Shown: in pieces, positions 34,978-43,975 of the stretch
How the letters are laid out: every line of letters begins with the position of its first letter
How positions within the stretch are numbered: position 1 is the stretch's first letter
Assembly (NCBI GenBank): GCA_044221135.1
Contig: JBGAPT010000001.1
Span: forward strand, 129,856-193,855
Direction: 5' to 3'
Origin: UBA4722 sp044221135
GTDB lineage: Bacteria > Pseudomonadota > Gammaproteobacteria > DSM-16500
DNA: 64,000 nucleotides
The notes under the pieces: model-generated
The model's input: only the letters and a program-made list of their open reading frames with translations
The model's database searches: none
What the model was told of the DNA's origin: nothing
Made by a program: the position numbers and the translations under genes

Positions 34978-35334
34978 TTAAATAGACTTCAATGTACCTT
35001 TAGGTAATGCACCCGCAATAGAATTTTTTTGTATCATAATCTCTACCGTGTCTGTTAAGGCAAGCTGAACATAATTATCGTTAATTTTAGCAATCTTGCC
35101 AAGAATACCGCCTGTAGTTACCACTTCATCGCCTTTTGCTAATGAGCTTAATAAATCGCGTTGCTCTTTGGCCCGTTTACTCTGCGGACGCCAAACCACA
35201 AAATACATGAAAATAATAAAAACGCCTGTCATTAACATTAATGAAAAGCCACCGCTGTTTTGTTGAGCAGGTGCCGCCGTATCCGCATAAGCTGGGCTGA
35301 TGAAAAAATTGATTATATTATTTACAAAATGCAT
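34978..35334 (-). CDS. yajC: Preprotein translocase accessory subunit YajC
   Basis: A 118-residue single-span membrane protein. After a short N-terminal segment (MHFVNNIINFFISPAYADTA) comes the membrane helix LMLMTGVFIIFMYFVVWRPQ, then the basic motif SKRAKEQRDLLSSLAKGDEV and a C-terminal domain with VVTTGGILGKI, all typical of YajC. It is first in yajC-secD-secF. In most gammaproteobacteria tgt lies just upstream; here a divergent ATPase gene occupies that place. Confidence 0.95.
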   Translation of the reverse strand: MHFVNNIINFFISPAYADTAAPAQQNSGGFSLMLMTGVFIIFMYFVVWRPQSKRAKEQRDLLSSLAKGDEVVTTGGILGKIAKINDNYVQLALTDTVEIMIQKNSIAGALPKGTLKSI

Positions 35335-35484
35335 GTTTTTTTCCTTTATAGTCTAGTGAACCTCTGTTATTTAACAGAGTAAACCAAGTTGTCTAATCTA
35401 CCTTTTTCAGGCTGGGGACGCAAATTATCATTTAAAAAATATTGCTTAAAATACCTTCTCCCTGCAAGCTTGACGATTTTAAAC

Positions 35485-35542
35485 CCATAGATTATCCTTA
35501 CTTAAATACGGCTGACCGAATTTAAGTAAGGATAATCTATGG
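35485..35542. promoter_or_regulatory. 23-bp perfect inverted repeat spanning ribosome site and start codon
   Basis: Arms at 35485-35507 and 35520-35542 are perfectly complementary over 23 bases around a 12-base spacer. The right arm contains the ribosome site AAGGA (35528-35532) and the ATG (35539) of the ATPase gene. As RNA it would hide the start; as DNA it could be an operator or the end of a mobile segment. Confidence 0.75.
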
Positions 35543-36831
35543 ATACAAAGCTCTTGCAAGCCATTCATCAGCAAAACCCTTGGCTTCAATCCTTTAAACA
35601 CCCCATCATTCAACCTGATCACTATATTGATCGTCTGCAATTTACTTTTTTAGCACAACCAGACTGGGATTCTGTCTGGACAATACTCATTGGTCCGCGA
35701 CAAGCAGGTAAAACTACCCTGGGCAAACATTTATGCCAAGAACTAATTAATCAACAACGTTATCAACAACTGCTTTACTTAAACTGTGACTATCATGAAA
35801 TTCGTTTATGGCTTAACTCAGCAAGTTTTTTGGCAGAAGCTGAAAAAAATTTATCTTTAAAGAACTACATTTTATTTATTGATGAAGTCCAGCGTCTAGA
35901 CACGCCCGGTTTATTATTAAAAATCATTGCTGATTTAAAATTGCCTATTAAAATGATCGCTTCTGGCTCGTCACAATTAGAAATAAAAAGTAAAGTACAA
36001 GAACATTTAACCGGCCGTCAACTAGAAGCCATTATACTTCCATTAAGTTGCCGTGAAATTAACTTTAATCAACATTATCTCTCTCTTTTGCAATACGGCA
36101 GTTACCCACAAGTCTATCTTGCACAAAAAAAGCAGCTATTCCTGCAGGAATTATTTAATAATTATATTCAAAAAGATATTATTGAATTTTTACAAATTGG
36201 CAAACCCGATATCATGCAACAACTCCTGGGTCTGCTCGCTCATGCTTCTGGACAATTATTAAATTTTCAACAACTCGCCGTTGATTGCAAAATCAATGTA
36301 GAAACTATTCGTAATTACATAAATATTTTCGAGCAAACTTATGTGATAAAAATCATAAGACCCTATGTTGGAAATAAACGAACTGAACTCACTTCAAATC
36401 CTATTTGTTATTTTATTGATAATGGTTTTCGCAACCAGGCATTAAATAATTTCTCACCTATCGAAAACCGAACTGATAATGGATTATTAGTACAGAATCT
36501 TGTTTTTCAAGAATTGTATAAATACCAGATGCAAGAAAGACATTCTTGGCAAATTCATTATTGGCGCACAAAAACAGGCGCTGAAGTGGATTTTATTATT
36601 AAAACAAACTTTAATACCGTGGTTCCTATTGAGGTAAAATATCGAAATGCACCTGAATTAAGTTTAAGCCGAAGCTATAAATCCTTTTTAGATGCCTATC
36701 AACCTAAGATAGGTTTTATTATTACTAAAAACCAAACTGGACAGATTGATTATCATGACAGTCGAATTTATTTTATAGTGCTTTCTGATTTACCCTGTTT
36801 ATTTAAGATCATAGTAGATAACTTAGCTTAG
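35539..36831 (+). CDS. AAA ATPase with C-terminal DUF4143 nuclease-like domain
   Basis: A 430-residue protein of the AAA_14/DUF4143 type. Walker A GPRQAGKTT is at residues 52-60 and Walker B ILFIDEVQ at 111-118. A helical winged region follows (about 215-270, GQLLNFQQLAVDCKINVETI). The C-terminal domain has EVDFIIKTNF and PIEVKYRN, the Asp and Glu-x-Lys of a PD-(D/E)XK fold. Such genes are widespread, patchy and of unknown role; a defence or mobile link is often suspected. It sits divergent from yajC and convergent with queA, exactly where tgt is expected, with a start codon inside a perfect hairpin. This supports insertion of a foreign gene. Confidence 0.85.
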   Translation: MDTKLLQAIHQQNPWLQSFKHPIIQPDHYIDRLQFTFLAQPDWDSVWTILIGPRQAGKTTLGKHLCQELINQQRYQQLLYLNCDYHEIRLWLNSASFLAEAEKNLSLKNYILFIDEVQRLDTPGLLLKIIADLKLPIKMIASGSSQLEIKSKVQEHLTGRQLEAIILPLSCREINFNQHYLSLLQYGSYPQVYLAQKKQLFLQELFNNYIQKDIIEFLQIGKPDIMQQLLGLLAHASGQLLNFQQLAVDCKINVETIRNYINIFEQTYVIKIIRPYVGNKRTELTSNPICYFIDNGFRNQALNNFSPIENRTDNGLLVQNLVFQELYKYQMQERHSWQIHYWRTKTGAEVDFIIKTNFNTVVPIEVKYRNAPELSLSRSYKSFLDAYQPKIGFIITKNQTGQIDYHDSRIYFIVLSDLPCLFKIIVDNLA

Positions 36832-36837
36832 ATTACT

Positions 36838-36867
36838 TGTCATCCTTCACGTCGTTCAGGATGACAA
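36838..36867. terminator. Hairpin between ATPase gene and queA (repeat family)
   Basis: TTGTCATCCT and AGGATGACAA are perfectly complementary around a 10-base loop, in the gap between the convergent ATPase gene and queA. The core is shared with the inverted repeat at 11116-11200. It may act as a bidirectional terminator. Confidence 0.6.
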
Positions 36868-36881
36868 ATATGTTACCTATT

Positions 36882-37904
36882 CTATTTCTCAATAAACATG
36901 GCATCCCCATAACTAAAAAAACGATATCGTTCTTCTATGGCTTTTTGATATGCCGTTAATACAGCTTCTTGCCCACCGAAGGCACAGACCAGCATTAATA
37001 AAGTAGAACAAGGCAAATGAAAGTTGGTAATCAAGGCATCAATACATTGAAATGAATAGCCGGGGTAAATAAAAATATCAGTGTCGCCCACAAAAGGTTG
37101 AATAAAGCCAGAGCGGCTTGCAGTTTCCAGACTGCGAGCAGTCGTTGTTCCTACCGCAATGACTCGTTTACCGCGTGCTTTTGTGGCTTTAATCAATTCA
37201 CAAAGAGCAGCTGATACGTCAATATATTCAGCATGCATGCGATGTTGAGTAATATCAGCGACGCGTACTGAAGCAAAAGTGCCTGCGCCTACATGCAGCG
37301 TAACAAATCCTATCTCGATACCTTTATTACGCAAACATGCTAAAAAATCCATATCAAAATGAAGCCCGGCGGTGGGCGCTGCAACAGAGCCCTTATGTTC
37401 TGCATACACAGTTTGATACCGTTCTTTATCGTACGAATCAGGTGTGCGTGAAAAATACGGGGGAATAGGAATTTGGCCAATCGCCTCGATGACTTCAAGT
37501 ACATGTCTCTCATCTTCACATTGTAATTCAAATAAATCATCGTGACGTTGTAAAACTGTAAAGCGGATTTCATTCGAAAAAATAAGAATATTTTCTGGTT
37601 TAGGTGTTTTACTTGCTCTGACCTGAGCAAGAATACATTTGGTATCTAAAATACGCTCGACTAACACCTCCACTCGACCACCAGTGGCTTTTTGACCAAG
37701 TAAACGGGCAGCAATCACACGGCTATTATTAAAAACTAGCAAATCACCAGGTGTTATTAATTCAAGCAAATCAGTAAACTGTCGATGCACTACTGTGCCT
37801 GTTTTAGAATCTAGACAAAGCAATCGACTCGCGCTGCGTTGCATTAAGGGGAAACGCGCAATCAACTCATCAGGTAAATCATACTGAAAATCAGTTAGCT
37901 GCAT
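36882..37904 (-). CDS. queA: S-adenosylmethionine:tRNA ribosyltransferase-isomerase
   Basis: QueA builds epoxyqueuosine on tRNA from preQ1 using the ribosyl group of SAM. The 340-residue protein has the start FQYDLPDELIARFPLMQRSA, the block GDLLVFNNSRVIAARL, SVAAPTAGLHFD, GTFASVRV and the end RYRFFSYGDAMFIEK, all family hallmarks, and full length. Normally tgt, yajC, secD and secF follow. Here tgt is missing between queA and yajC, and the ATPase gene on the other strand takes its place. QueA acts after Tgt inserts preQ1, so tgt should exist elsewhere if the pathway works. Confidence 0.97.
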   Translation of the reverse strand: MQLTDFQYDLPDELIARFPLMQRSASRLLCLDSKTGTVVHRQFTDLLELITPGDLLVFNNSRVIAARLLGQKATGGRVEVLVERILDTKCILAQVRASKTPKPENILIFSNEIRFTVLQRHDDLFELQCEDERHVLEVIEAIGQIPIPPYFSRTPDSYDKERYQTVYAEHKGSVAAPTAGLHFDMDFLACLRNKGIEIGFVTLHVGAGTFASVRVADITQHRMHAEYIDVSAALCELIKATKARGKRVIAVGTTTARSLETASRSGFIQPFVGDTDIFIYPGYSFQCIDALITNFHLPCSTLLMLVCAFGGQEAVLTAYQKAIEERYRFFSYGDAMFIEK

Positions 37905-37968
37905 AATTCTCCGTAAGTGTTCACGCTCTAAGCGGCAAATCTCATTTTTTTAAAATTCCAGGACCCCC

Positions 37969-37980
37969 GTGAACAGTTAC
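37969..37980. repeat. Solitary end of the MITE-like element
   Basis: GTGAACAGTTAC is the complement of GTAACTGTTCAC, matching the outer end seen at 25063 for eleven bases. No partner end or inner sequence is recognisable nearby. Confidence 0.35.
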
Positions 37981-38088
37981 AATTCTCCAGCTATTACTCG
38001 CTAAATAATTAAGTCTGTGTACAAAACCAAAAAACGGGCACTAGAGAAAAAGACATTTGCAATATAAAACCGCAGGGTAACAACACTT

Positions 38089-38128
38089 CTTACCGTTCAA
38101 ATCGAGTGTGTCGACTTGAACGGGTAAG
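38089..38128. terminator. Hairpin downstream of the 155-aa gene
   Basis: Arms 38089-38105 and 38111-38128 pair over about 17 bases with one bulge and one mismatch, around a GTGTG loop, 30 bases past the stop of the minus-strand gene. No U-run follows on the minus strand, so termination is uncertain. The rest of the gap 37905-38157 shows only the solitary element end. Confidence 0.4.
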
Positions 38129-38157
38129 ATTAAATTTTATATCTTGAAGCATTTTCT

Positions 38158-38625
38158 TTATTGATCAGAGTAAACTATTTTCCCATATGCATCATCCCCA
38201 TCAGCAGCATCACTTTCATACAAAAACTTGGCTTTTTTAGAATGACGCTTAAAGCTTTTGTCGTTAAAAACAAAAGCAATTGAATCGTCGTCTGTGTCTA
38301 CAAATGACATCCAAAATATACCACTAAATTTTCCATTCTTTAAAATAATTGTAGGTTGTCCAGTGGCAGTTTGACCTAAAAAATGAAATGTAATACTAGT
38401 TCCATCGTTTATCTCTTCTTTACCAATGCCTGTTATTTTTGAATCATCATAGGTCACCGTTGCATCACCTGCTTCACTCTCATAATCGCCTGATACAATT
38501 GTTAAATTTAACTTTTTAGTGACCGTTGCTGCAAAACAATTCGTTGTAGAAACAAACGAACCAAAGCATAAGCCAGAGATAAGCAATACATTTAACAAAG
38601 AAGGGGCTATCTGTGATTTTTTCAT
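38158..38625 (-). CDS. Hypothetical secreted protein, 155 aa
   Basis: Unrecognised. A signal peptide is clear: basic MKKS, a hydrophobic stretch SLLNVLLISGLCFGSFV and a likely cleavage after CFA near residue 32. The mature part, about 120 residues, is beta-rich and strongly acidic (YESEAGDATVTYDDS, VDTDDDSIAF, DAADGDDAYG). It resembles small periplasmic or surface beta-sandwich proteins in style only. It lies downstream of nuoN on the same strand, after a 100-base gap, and is not expected to be part of complex I. Confidence 0.65.
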   Translation of the reverse strand: MKKSQIAPSLLNVLLISGLCFGSFVSTTNCFAATVTKKLNLTIVSGDYESEAGDATVTYDDSKITGIGKEEINDGTSITFHFLGQTATGQPTIILKNGKFSGIFWMSFVDTDDDSIAFVFNDKSFKRHSKKAKFLYESDAADGDDAYGKIVYSDQ

Positions 38626-38725
38626 TTTAATACTCCTATTCTAATGTTGTTATTAATAACTTTCGAATCCTAGCACGCTATTTTTAAAAAAGAAATCGCT
38701 TCTAGAGCTCTCCAGATAATTATTT

Positions 38726-40189
38726 TTATGCCAATGAAATTCTACACATATCAATCAATGTACTAGGCAATAAGCCAAGCGCTAATGCAGCAATACCATT
38801 GAGTGTGACAGCGAACATAATGTTGGGTGCAATCACAATCTCTTGTGTGATGAGGAAATCTTTAGGTTCTTCAAAATACATCAACATCACTATGCGTAAA
38901 TAATAATAAGCACCAATAATTGCAAACAAAAGCGCTACTGCCGCTAACCAAACGTCATGTGCTTCAACCAATGCCTCAAGCAATCCCAGCTTAGCAAAAA
39001 ATCCAACGGTAGGGGGTATACCTGCCATGGAAAACATGAGCAGCAACATCATAAACGCAAGCCAGGGATTGCGAGCATTTAAGCCGCGATAATCTTCTAA
39101 TTGATCTAACTCTATGCCTTGTTTGCTCAGCAAAGAAATAATTGCAAAAGCACCAGCTGCAACAATCACATAAGTAGCAATGTAAAACATCGCAGCTGAA
39201 TACCCTATGGTAGAGTGAGGGCCTGCGATCACACCTAACAAGGTATAACCAATATGAGCAATGGAAGAATAAGCCAGCATGCGTTTGATATTGGTTTGCG
39301 CAATGGCAAGCAAATTACCTGAAAACATCGACAACACAGCGATGATGACTAAAATAGAAGTCCACGTTGCACTCAGCGTTGGCATCGCTTGCACGAGAAT
39401 TCGCATCATAATGCAAAAAGCAGCAATCTTAGGCGCACTGGCAATAAACAGTGTCACACTGGTCGGTGCGCCATCATACACATCAGGCACCCACATGTGA
39501 AAGGGCACAGCACCCAATTTAAAAAGTAACCCCGATAAAATAAAAATCAGCGCAAGCATTACTACAGTATCTTGCTGATGCAATCCCTGTTGTAATATAT
39601 CTCCTATCGTAGAAATTCCAATACTACCCGTTACACCATAAAGCATCGAAATACCATACAACAATAACCCTGAGGCCAGCGCACCCATCACAAAATATTT
39701 CATGGCCGCCTCCGTTGCAGCTGCTGAATCTTTTTGTAATGCAACCATTGCATAAAGAGAGAGTGACAACAATTCCAACCCTAAATAGATCGTTAAAAAA
39801 CTATAGGCTGATGCCATGATTAACATGCCCAACACAGCGAACAAGCCAAGCATATAATATTCACCGCATAAAATATGACGGTCTTTGATATATTGCTGCG
39901 CATAAATAAAAGAAAAAAAGCTGGCAACAAGTACAAATAACTTAGTTAATATAGCTAGCTTATCAACAACATAATGATCGCTAAAGGTCATAATCGGATG
40001 AGAATACTCACGATATTGCACCATCACAAATAAAAAAGTGACAATCAAAGTCAATTGAATTAAAAAATACGTAACAGCTTGGTGGCGCTCTTTCAGGCAC
40101 ACATCAACCAAGAGAATCACGCTTGCCATGCTGAGTAGAAAAATCTCTGGCAATGCAGCGGAGAAAAGCGGTGTTATAAAATTCATCAT
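38726..40189 (-). CDS. nuoN: NADH-quinone oxidoreductase subunit N
   Basis: An antiporter-like membrane subunit of respiratory complex I that contributes one of the proton channels. It has 487 residues and about fourteen helices, with the key segments TIYLGLELLSLSLYAMVAL (charged Glu in helix 5) and SSGLLFKLGAVPFHMWVPDVYDGAPTS-type motif with its lysine, split here as SGLLFKLGAVPFHMWVPDV. The start overlaps the nuoM stop as ATGA. It is the last gene of the fourteen-gene nuo operon. Confidence 0.96.
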   Translation of the reverse strand: MMNFITPLFSAALPEIFLLSMASVILLVDVCLKERHQAVTYFLIQLTLIVTFLFVMVQYREYSHPIMTFSDHYVVDKLAILTKLFVLVASFFSFIYAQQYIKDRHILCGEYYMLGLFAVLGMLIMASAYSFLTIYLGLELLSLSLYAMVALQKDSAAATEAAMKYFVMGALASGLLLYGISMLYGVTGSIGISTIGDILQQGLHQQDTVVMLALIFILSGLLFKLGAVPFHMWVPDVYDGAPTSVTLFIASAPKIAAFCIMMRILVQAMPTLSATWTSILVIIAVLSMFSGNLLAIAQTNIKRMLAYSSIAHIGYTLLGVIAGPHSTIGYSAAMFYIATYVIVAAGAFAIISLLSKQGIELDQLEDYRGLNARNPWLAFMMLLLMFSMAGIPPTVGFFAKLGLLEALVEAHDVWLAAVALLFAIIGAYYYLRIVMLMYFEEPKDFLITQEIVIAPNIMFAVTLNGIAALALGLLPSTLIDMCRISLA

Positions 40190-41700
40190 AAAACCCTAGG
40201 AATACTAATTGAAAGTATATGGCTAATGGTGACATGTAATACATTTAAAACCGGCGCAGGATAAAGCCCAATAAAAAATACACCTATCGCCAATAAAATA
40301 TAATTAGTCGTCTCTAACCAATTAATATCTCGCATGGTTGCAACTTCCTCGCTCACAATGGACCCAAAGAAAACGCGCTTGTACATCCATAACGTATAAG
40401 CTGATGCTAAAATCAAAGTTAAAGCAGCAACCAAAGCGACCCAAAAACGCGCTTGAAAAGCACTCATGATCACCATGAATTCACCGACAAAACCTGCTGT
40501 ACCGGGCAGCCCTACATTGGACATCGCAAACAACATAAAAAATGCAGCAAAAACAGGCATACGCGTTGCAACACCGCTGTAATCTTTAATCATACGGCTA
40601 TGGCTCATCAGGCGATCCGCTAAAATACCGACTCCAAGAAACATGGCGCCCGAGCCAAACGCATGTGAAATCATTTGAATCACAGCCCCCTCAAGACTCA
40701 TGTAAGCATCTTGCTGTGTTGCCATATGCTGAATAATGTCATACACCATAAAACAACCTAAGGTTGCAAAACCCATGTGTGCAATAGAAGAATAAGCAAT
40801 TAATTTTTTCATGTCTGTTTGCACAATAGCAACCAAACCAATATAGATGATTGCAACCAAGGACAAAATAATCATAATCCACGCCAGGTAGGCACACGCT
40901 TCTGGCACAATAGGCATACTGAACCGTAAAAATCCGTAAATACCCAATTTCAACATCAGCGCTGCCAACACAACAGAACCTCCTGCAGGTGCTTCAGTGT
41001 GCGCATCAGGTAACCAAGTGTGAACTGGCCACATGGGTACTTTCACCGCAAATGCAAGAAAGAAAGCAAAAAATAATAATTTTTGCAAAGGCATGGATAA
41101 ATGCAAGCCGTAAAAATGCTGAATATCAAATGACCCTGTCTGGTTATATAAATATAACAAGGCAATCAACATTAAAATGGAACCTAAAAAAGTATATAAA
41201 AAAAACTTAACGGCAGCGTAGTTACGATTAGTACTACCCCACATACCAATACTGAGATACATTGGAATCAATATACCTTCCCAGAAAACATAAAATAAAA
41301 TAGCATCTGTTGCAGCAAAAACACCAATCATCATGCCTTGCATGACGAGAAAAGCAGCCATGTATTGCGCAACCCGCACTTTAATCGCCTGGCAACCCGC
41401 TAAAATAACCAATAAACCCGTAAAGTTAGTCAGAATAATCATGGCCAGCGAAATACCATCAATACCCAGTGCATAATGAATTTTATACGCACTAATCCAC
41501 AAACGATTTTCCTGAAATTGCATAGCGAAACTGGATGGATCAAAACCTAAATACAGTGGAATACATAATAATAAATTAATCACAGCGACACTCGCTGCAA
41601 TAAAACGGGCTGCTCGATCTCCATTCGTCAGCAATACCGCAATAGCACCTACAACAGGCAGCCAAATTAATACACTTAAAATAATATGTTCAAACCACAT
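40186..41700 (-). CDS. nuoM: NADH-quinone oxidoreductase subunit M
   Basis: An antiporter-like complex I subunit, 504 residues from the ATG at 41700 (MWFEHIILSVLIWLPVVGA). Conserved proton-path residues lie in FYVFWEGILIPMYLSIGMWG (Glu), FFLAFAVKVPMWPVHTWLPD (Lys) and AALMLKLGIYGFLRF. About fourteen membrane helices are visible. I rejected the eight-residue longer start at 41724 because it lies inside nuoL and the ATG at 41700 directly follows the nuoL stop. Confidence 0.96.
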   Translation of the reverse strand: MWFEHIILSVLIWLPVVGAIAVLLTNGDRAARFIAASVAVINLLLCIPLYLGFDPSSFAMQFQENRLWISAYKIHYALGIDGISLAMIILTNFTGLLVILAGCQAIKVRVAQYMAAFLVMQGMMIGVFAATDAILFYVFWEGILIPMYLSIGMWGSTNRNYAAVKFFLYTFLGSILMLIALLYLYNQTGSFDIQHFYGLHLSMPLQKLLFFAFFLAFAVKVPMWPVHTWLPDAHTEAPAGGSVVLAALMLKLGIYGFLRFSMPIVPEACAYLAWIMIILSLVAIIYIGLVAIVQTDMKKLIAYSSIAHMGFATLGCFMVYDIIQHMATQQDAYMSLEGAVIQMISHAFGSGAMFLGVGILADRLMSHSRMIKDYSGVATRMPVFAAFFMLFAMSNVGLPGTAGFVGEFMVIMSAFQARFWVALVAALTLILASAYTLWMYKRVFFGSIVSEEVATMRDINWLETTNYILLAIGVFFIGLYPAPVLNVLHVTISHILSISIPRVL

Positions 41701-41702
41701 AC

Positions 41703-43664
41703 TCAAAATCCTAACACAAACCAACCCAAAAAAATGGCCAAGCCTAACAGCATAGCTAATGCATAATGATAAAGATAACCTGTTTGTATCCGTCTTCCCA
41801 TGCGCGCAAATACACGTATCAGTTTGCCTGAACCATTCACAAATACACCGTCAATCATGATCAAATCACTGACCTTATAGAAAAATTCACCCAAACGACG
41901 GCTGCCTTGCACCCATACAATTTGATTGAAATCATCAAATCCATATTTAGCAATCAAAATGTGATAAAGCCATGACAATCTCTTTTTCAAAATTTCAGCC
42001 CACTCAGGACGCGCCAAATTAAATAACCACGCGGTCAATATACCTGAAAGCGTTAACCAAAAAGTTAAGGTGTGAGATGCGTGAAGTGCCATCACTTGAG
42101 CACCTTGATAATCATGAGCCAGCACTGTTAAGACATCATGCTGTGGTAAAACAAAAATACTAGTGCCTAACATCCGCGGTGTAGCATAGAGCATTGGCCC
42201 AATAAGCATCCCCCCTGCAATCATGCTGGGGATTGCCAGAGCAATCAAGGGTACTAAGACCACCCAGGGTGATTCATAAACAGTGGATTCATACTGTTTC
42301 TTGCCATGAAAAGTTAAAAACAGTGCGCGGAAAATATAAAGTGGTGTGACAAAAGCACCTGCCAACACACATAAATAAGCATAGTGCGCACCCGGTGTTG
42401 TAGACAAATGCACTGCTTCAATAATGGTATCTTTTGAATAAAAACCCGCAAACGGTGGAATCGCAGCAAGCGCTAACGCACCAATGCCAAAAGTAAGATA
42501 CGTAATAGGCATATACGGTGCAAGCCCGCCCATCTTTCGCATGTCTTGTTCATGATGCAGCGCAATAATAACGGAACCTGCCGCCAAAAAGAGTAACGCT
42601 TTAAAAAAAGCATGCGTCATTAAATGAAAAATAGCGACATCGTAAGCAGATGCCCCCAGTGCTACAGCCATATAACCCAATTGTGAAATAGTAGAATAAG
42701 CAATCACGCGTTTAATATCTTGTTGAACAACGGCTAAAAACCCCATGAATAAACAAGTCGTCGCACCGAGCACTAAAATTAAACTCAGTGCTGCAGGTGA
42801 ATATTCAAATAAAGGTGACATACGTGCCACCATATAAATACCTGCTGTGACCATCGTGGCTGCGTGAATCAATGCTGAAATGGGGGTAGGGCCTTCCATT
42901 GACTCCGGCAACCAAACATGTAACGGCACTTGCGCTGACTTAGCCATCGCACCAATAAAAAGTAATACGCAAATTACTGTAATCACTGATACATGCACGC
43001 CCGGCAACAACTGCATCGTTTGACCCAGCACATTCGTGACATGGCTAAATACAGTATGGTAATCCAGGCTATTAAAATAAGTGAGTACTGCAGCAATCGC
43101 CAAAATAAATCCTACATCGCCTACACGATTCGCTATAAATGCTTTTAAACTACCCTCTACAGCCGATTCACGTTTAAACCAAAAACCAATCAACAAATAA
43201 GAAACCAGCCCTACTCCTTCCCAACCAAAAAATAATAATAGAAAATTATTTGCCAAAACTAATATCAACATGGAAAAAGTAAATAAAGAAACATAACTAA
43301 AAAAGCGTTCATAGCCTGGATCATCTGCCATATAACCCACGGTATAAATATGCACCATGAATGAAATAAAGCTAACGATAAATAACATCGTTGCGCTCAA
43401 GTGATCGAGTAAAATAGCCACATTAAATTTAAAGATACCCGTTGTCACCCAATTATAAATAACACCTTCCACGGGTGGATGCCCGAGCAATACAATGACT
43501 GCAAACAAATAGCAGGATAACAGAAAAGAACTGCCGGCAAACGCAATTGTAATGCAGTGCGTTGCACTGCGCCCTATTTGCTTACCCAATAAACCTGCGA
43601 TAATCGCGCCCGCTAAAGGCAGCAAAGCAACAATCATCGCGATGGATAATAAATTTATGCTCAC
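41703..43664 (-). CDS. nuoL: NADH-quinone oxidoreductase subunit L
   Basis: The largest antiporter-like subunit, 653 residues, with about fourteen helices plus the long lateral helix and final anchor at the C-terminus (YHYALAMLLGLAIFLGWFVLGF). Conserved parts include LLFFGWEGVGLVSYLLIGFW with the charged Glu, GAMAKSAQVPLHVWLPESME and AFFKALLFLAAGSVI. The start is GTG at 43664, five bases after the nuoK stop. Nothing unusual. Confidence 0.96.
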   Translation of the reverse strand: MSINLLSIAMIVALLPLAGAIIAGLLGKQIGRSATHCITIAFAGSSFLLSCYLFAVIVLLGHPPVEGVIYNWVTTGIFKFNVAILLDHLSATMLFIVSFISFMVHIYTVGYMADDPGYERFFSYVSLFTFSMLILVLANNFLLLFFGWEGVGLVSYLLIGFWFKRESAVEGSLKAFIANRVGDVGFILAIAAVLTYFNSLDYHTVFSHVTNVLGQTMQLLPGVHVSVITVICVLLFIGAMAKSAQVPLHVWLPESMEGPTPISALIHAATMVTAGIYMVARMSPLFEYSPAALSLILVLGATTCLFMGFLAVVQQDIKRVIAYSTISQLGYMAVALGASAYDVAIFHLMTHAFFKALLFLAAGSVIIALHHEQDMRKMGGLAPYMPITYLTFGIGALALAAIPPFAGFYSKDTIIEAVHLSTTPGAHYAYLCVLAGAFVTPLYIFRALFLTFHGKKQYESTVYESPWVVLVPLIALAIPSMIAGGMLIGPMLYATPRMLGTSIFVLPQHDVLTVLAHDYQGAQVMALHASHTLTFWLTLSGILTAWLFNLARPEWAEILKKRLSWLYHILIAKYGFDDFNQIVWVQGSRRLGEFFYKVSDLIMIDGVFVNGSGKLIRVFARMGRRIQTGYLYHYALAMLLGLAIFLGWFVLGF

Positions 43665-43669
43665 GCGTA

Positions 43670-43975
43670 TTACCCCTTTAATATATCAAGCTTATCGACT
43701 TCGATAGTGCCTGATTTACGAAACAATACCATCATAATAGCTAAACCAATAGCCGCTTCTGCTGCAGCCACTGTTAAAATAAAAAAGACAAATAGTTGGC
43801 CCACGTTATTACTCAGAAAATAACTAAATGCAATAAAGTTAGTATTCACTGCCAACAACATCAATTCAATTGACATTAACAACACGATAATATTTTTGCG
43901 ATTGATAATAATGCCAGCAATCCCTATACCAAATAAAATAGCAGCTACGATAAGAAAATTTGAAAGTGATATCAT
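43670..43975 (-). CDS. nuoK: NADH-quinone oxidoreductase subunit K
   Basis: A 101-residue subunit with three helices, homologous to MrpC. The glutamates needed for proton transfer lie in helix 2 (MSIELMLLAVNTNFIAFS) and helix 3 (LTVAAAEAAIGLAIMM). The size is exactly that of the family. The start overlaps the nuoJ stop as ATGA. Confidence 0.96.
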   Translation of the reverse strand: MISLSNFLIVAAILFGIGIAGIIINRKNIIVLLMSIELMLLAVNTNFIAFSYFLSNNVGQLFVFFILTVAAAEAAIGLAIMMVLFRKSGTIEVDKLDILKG

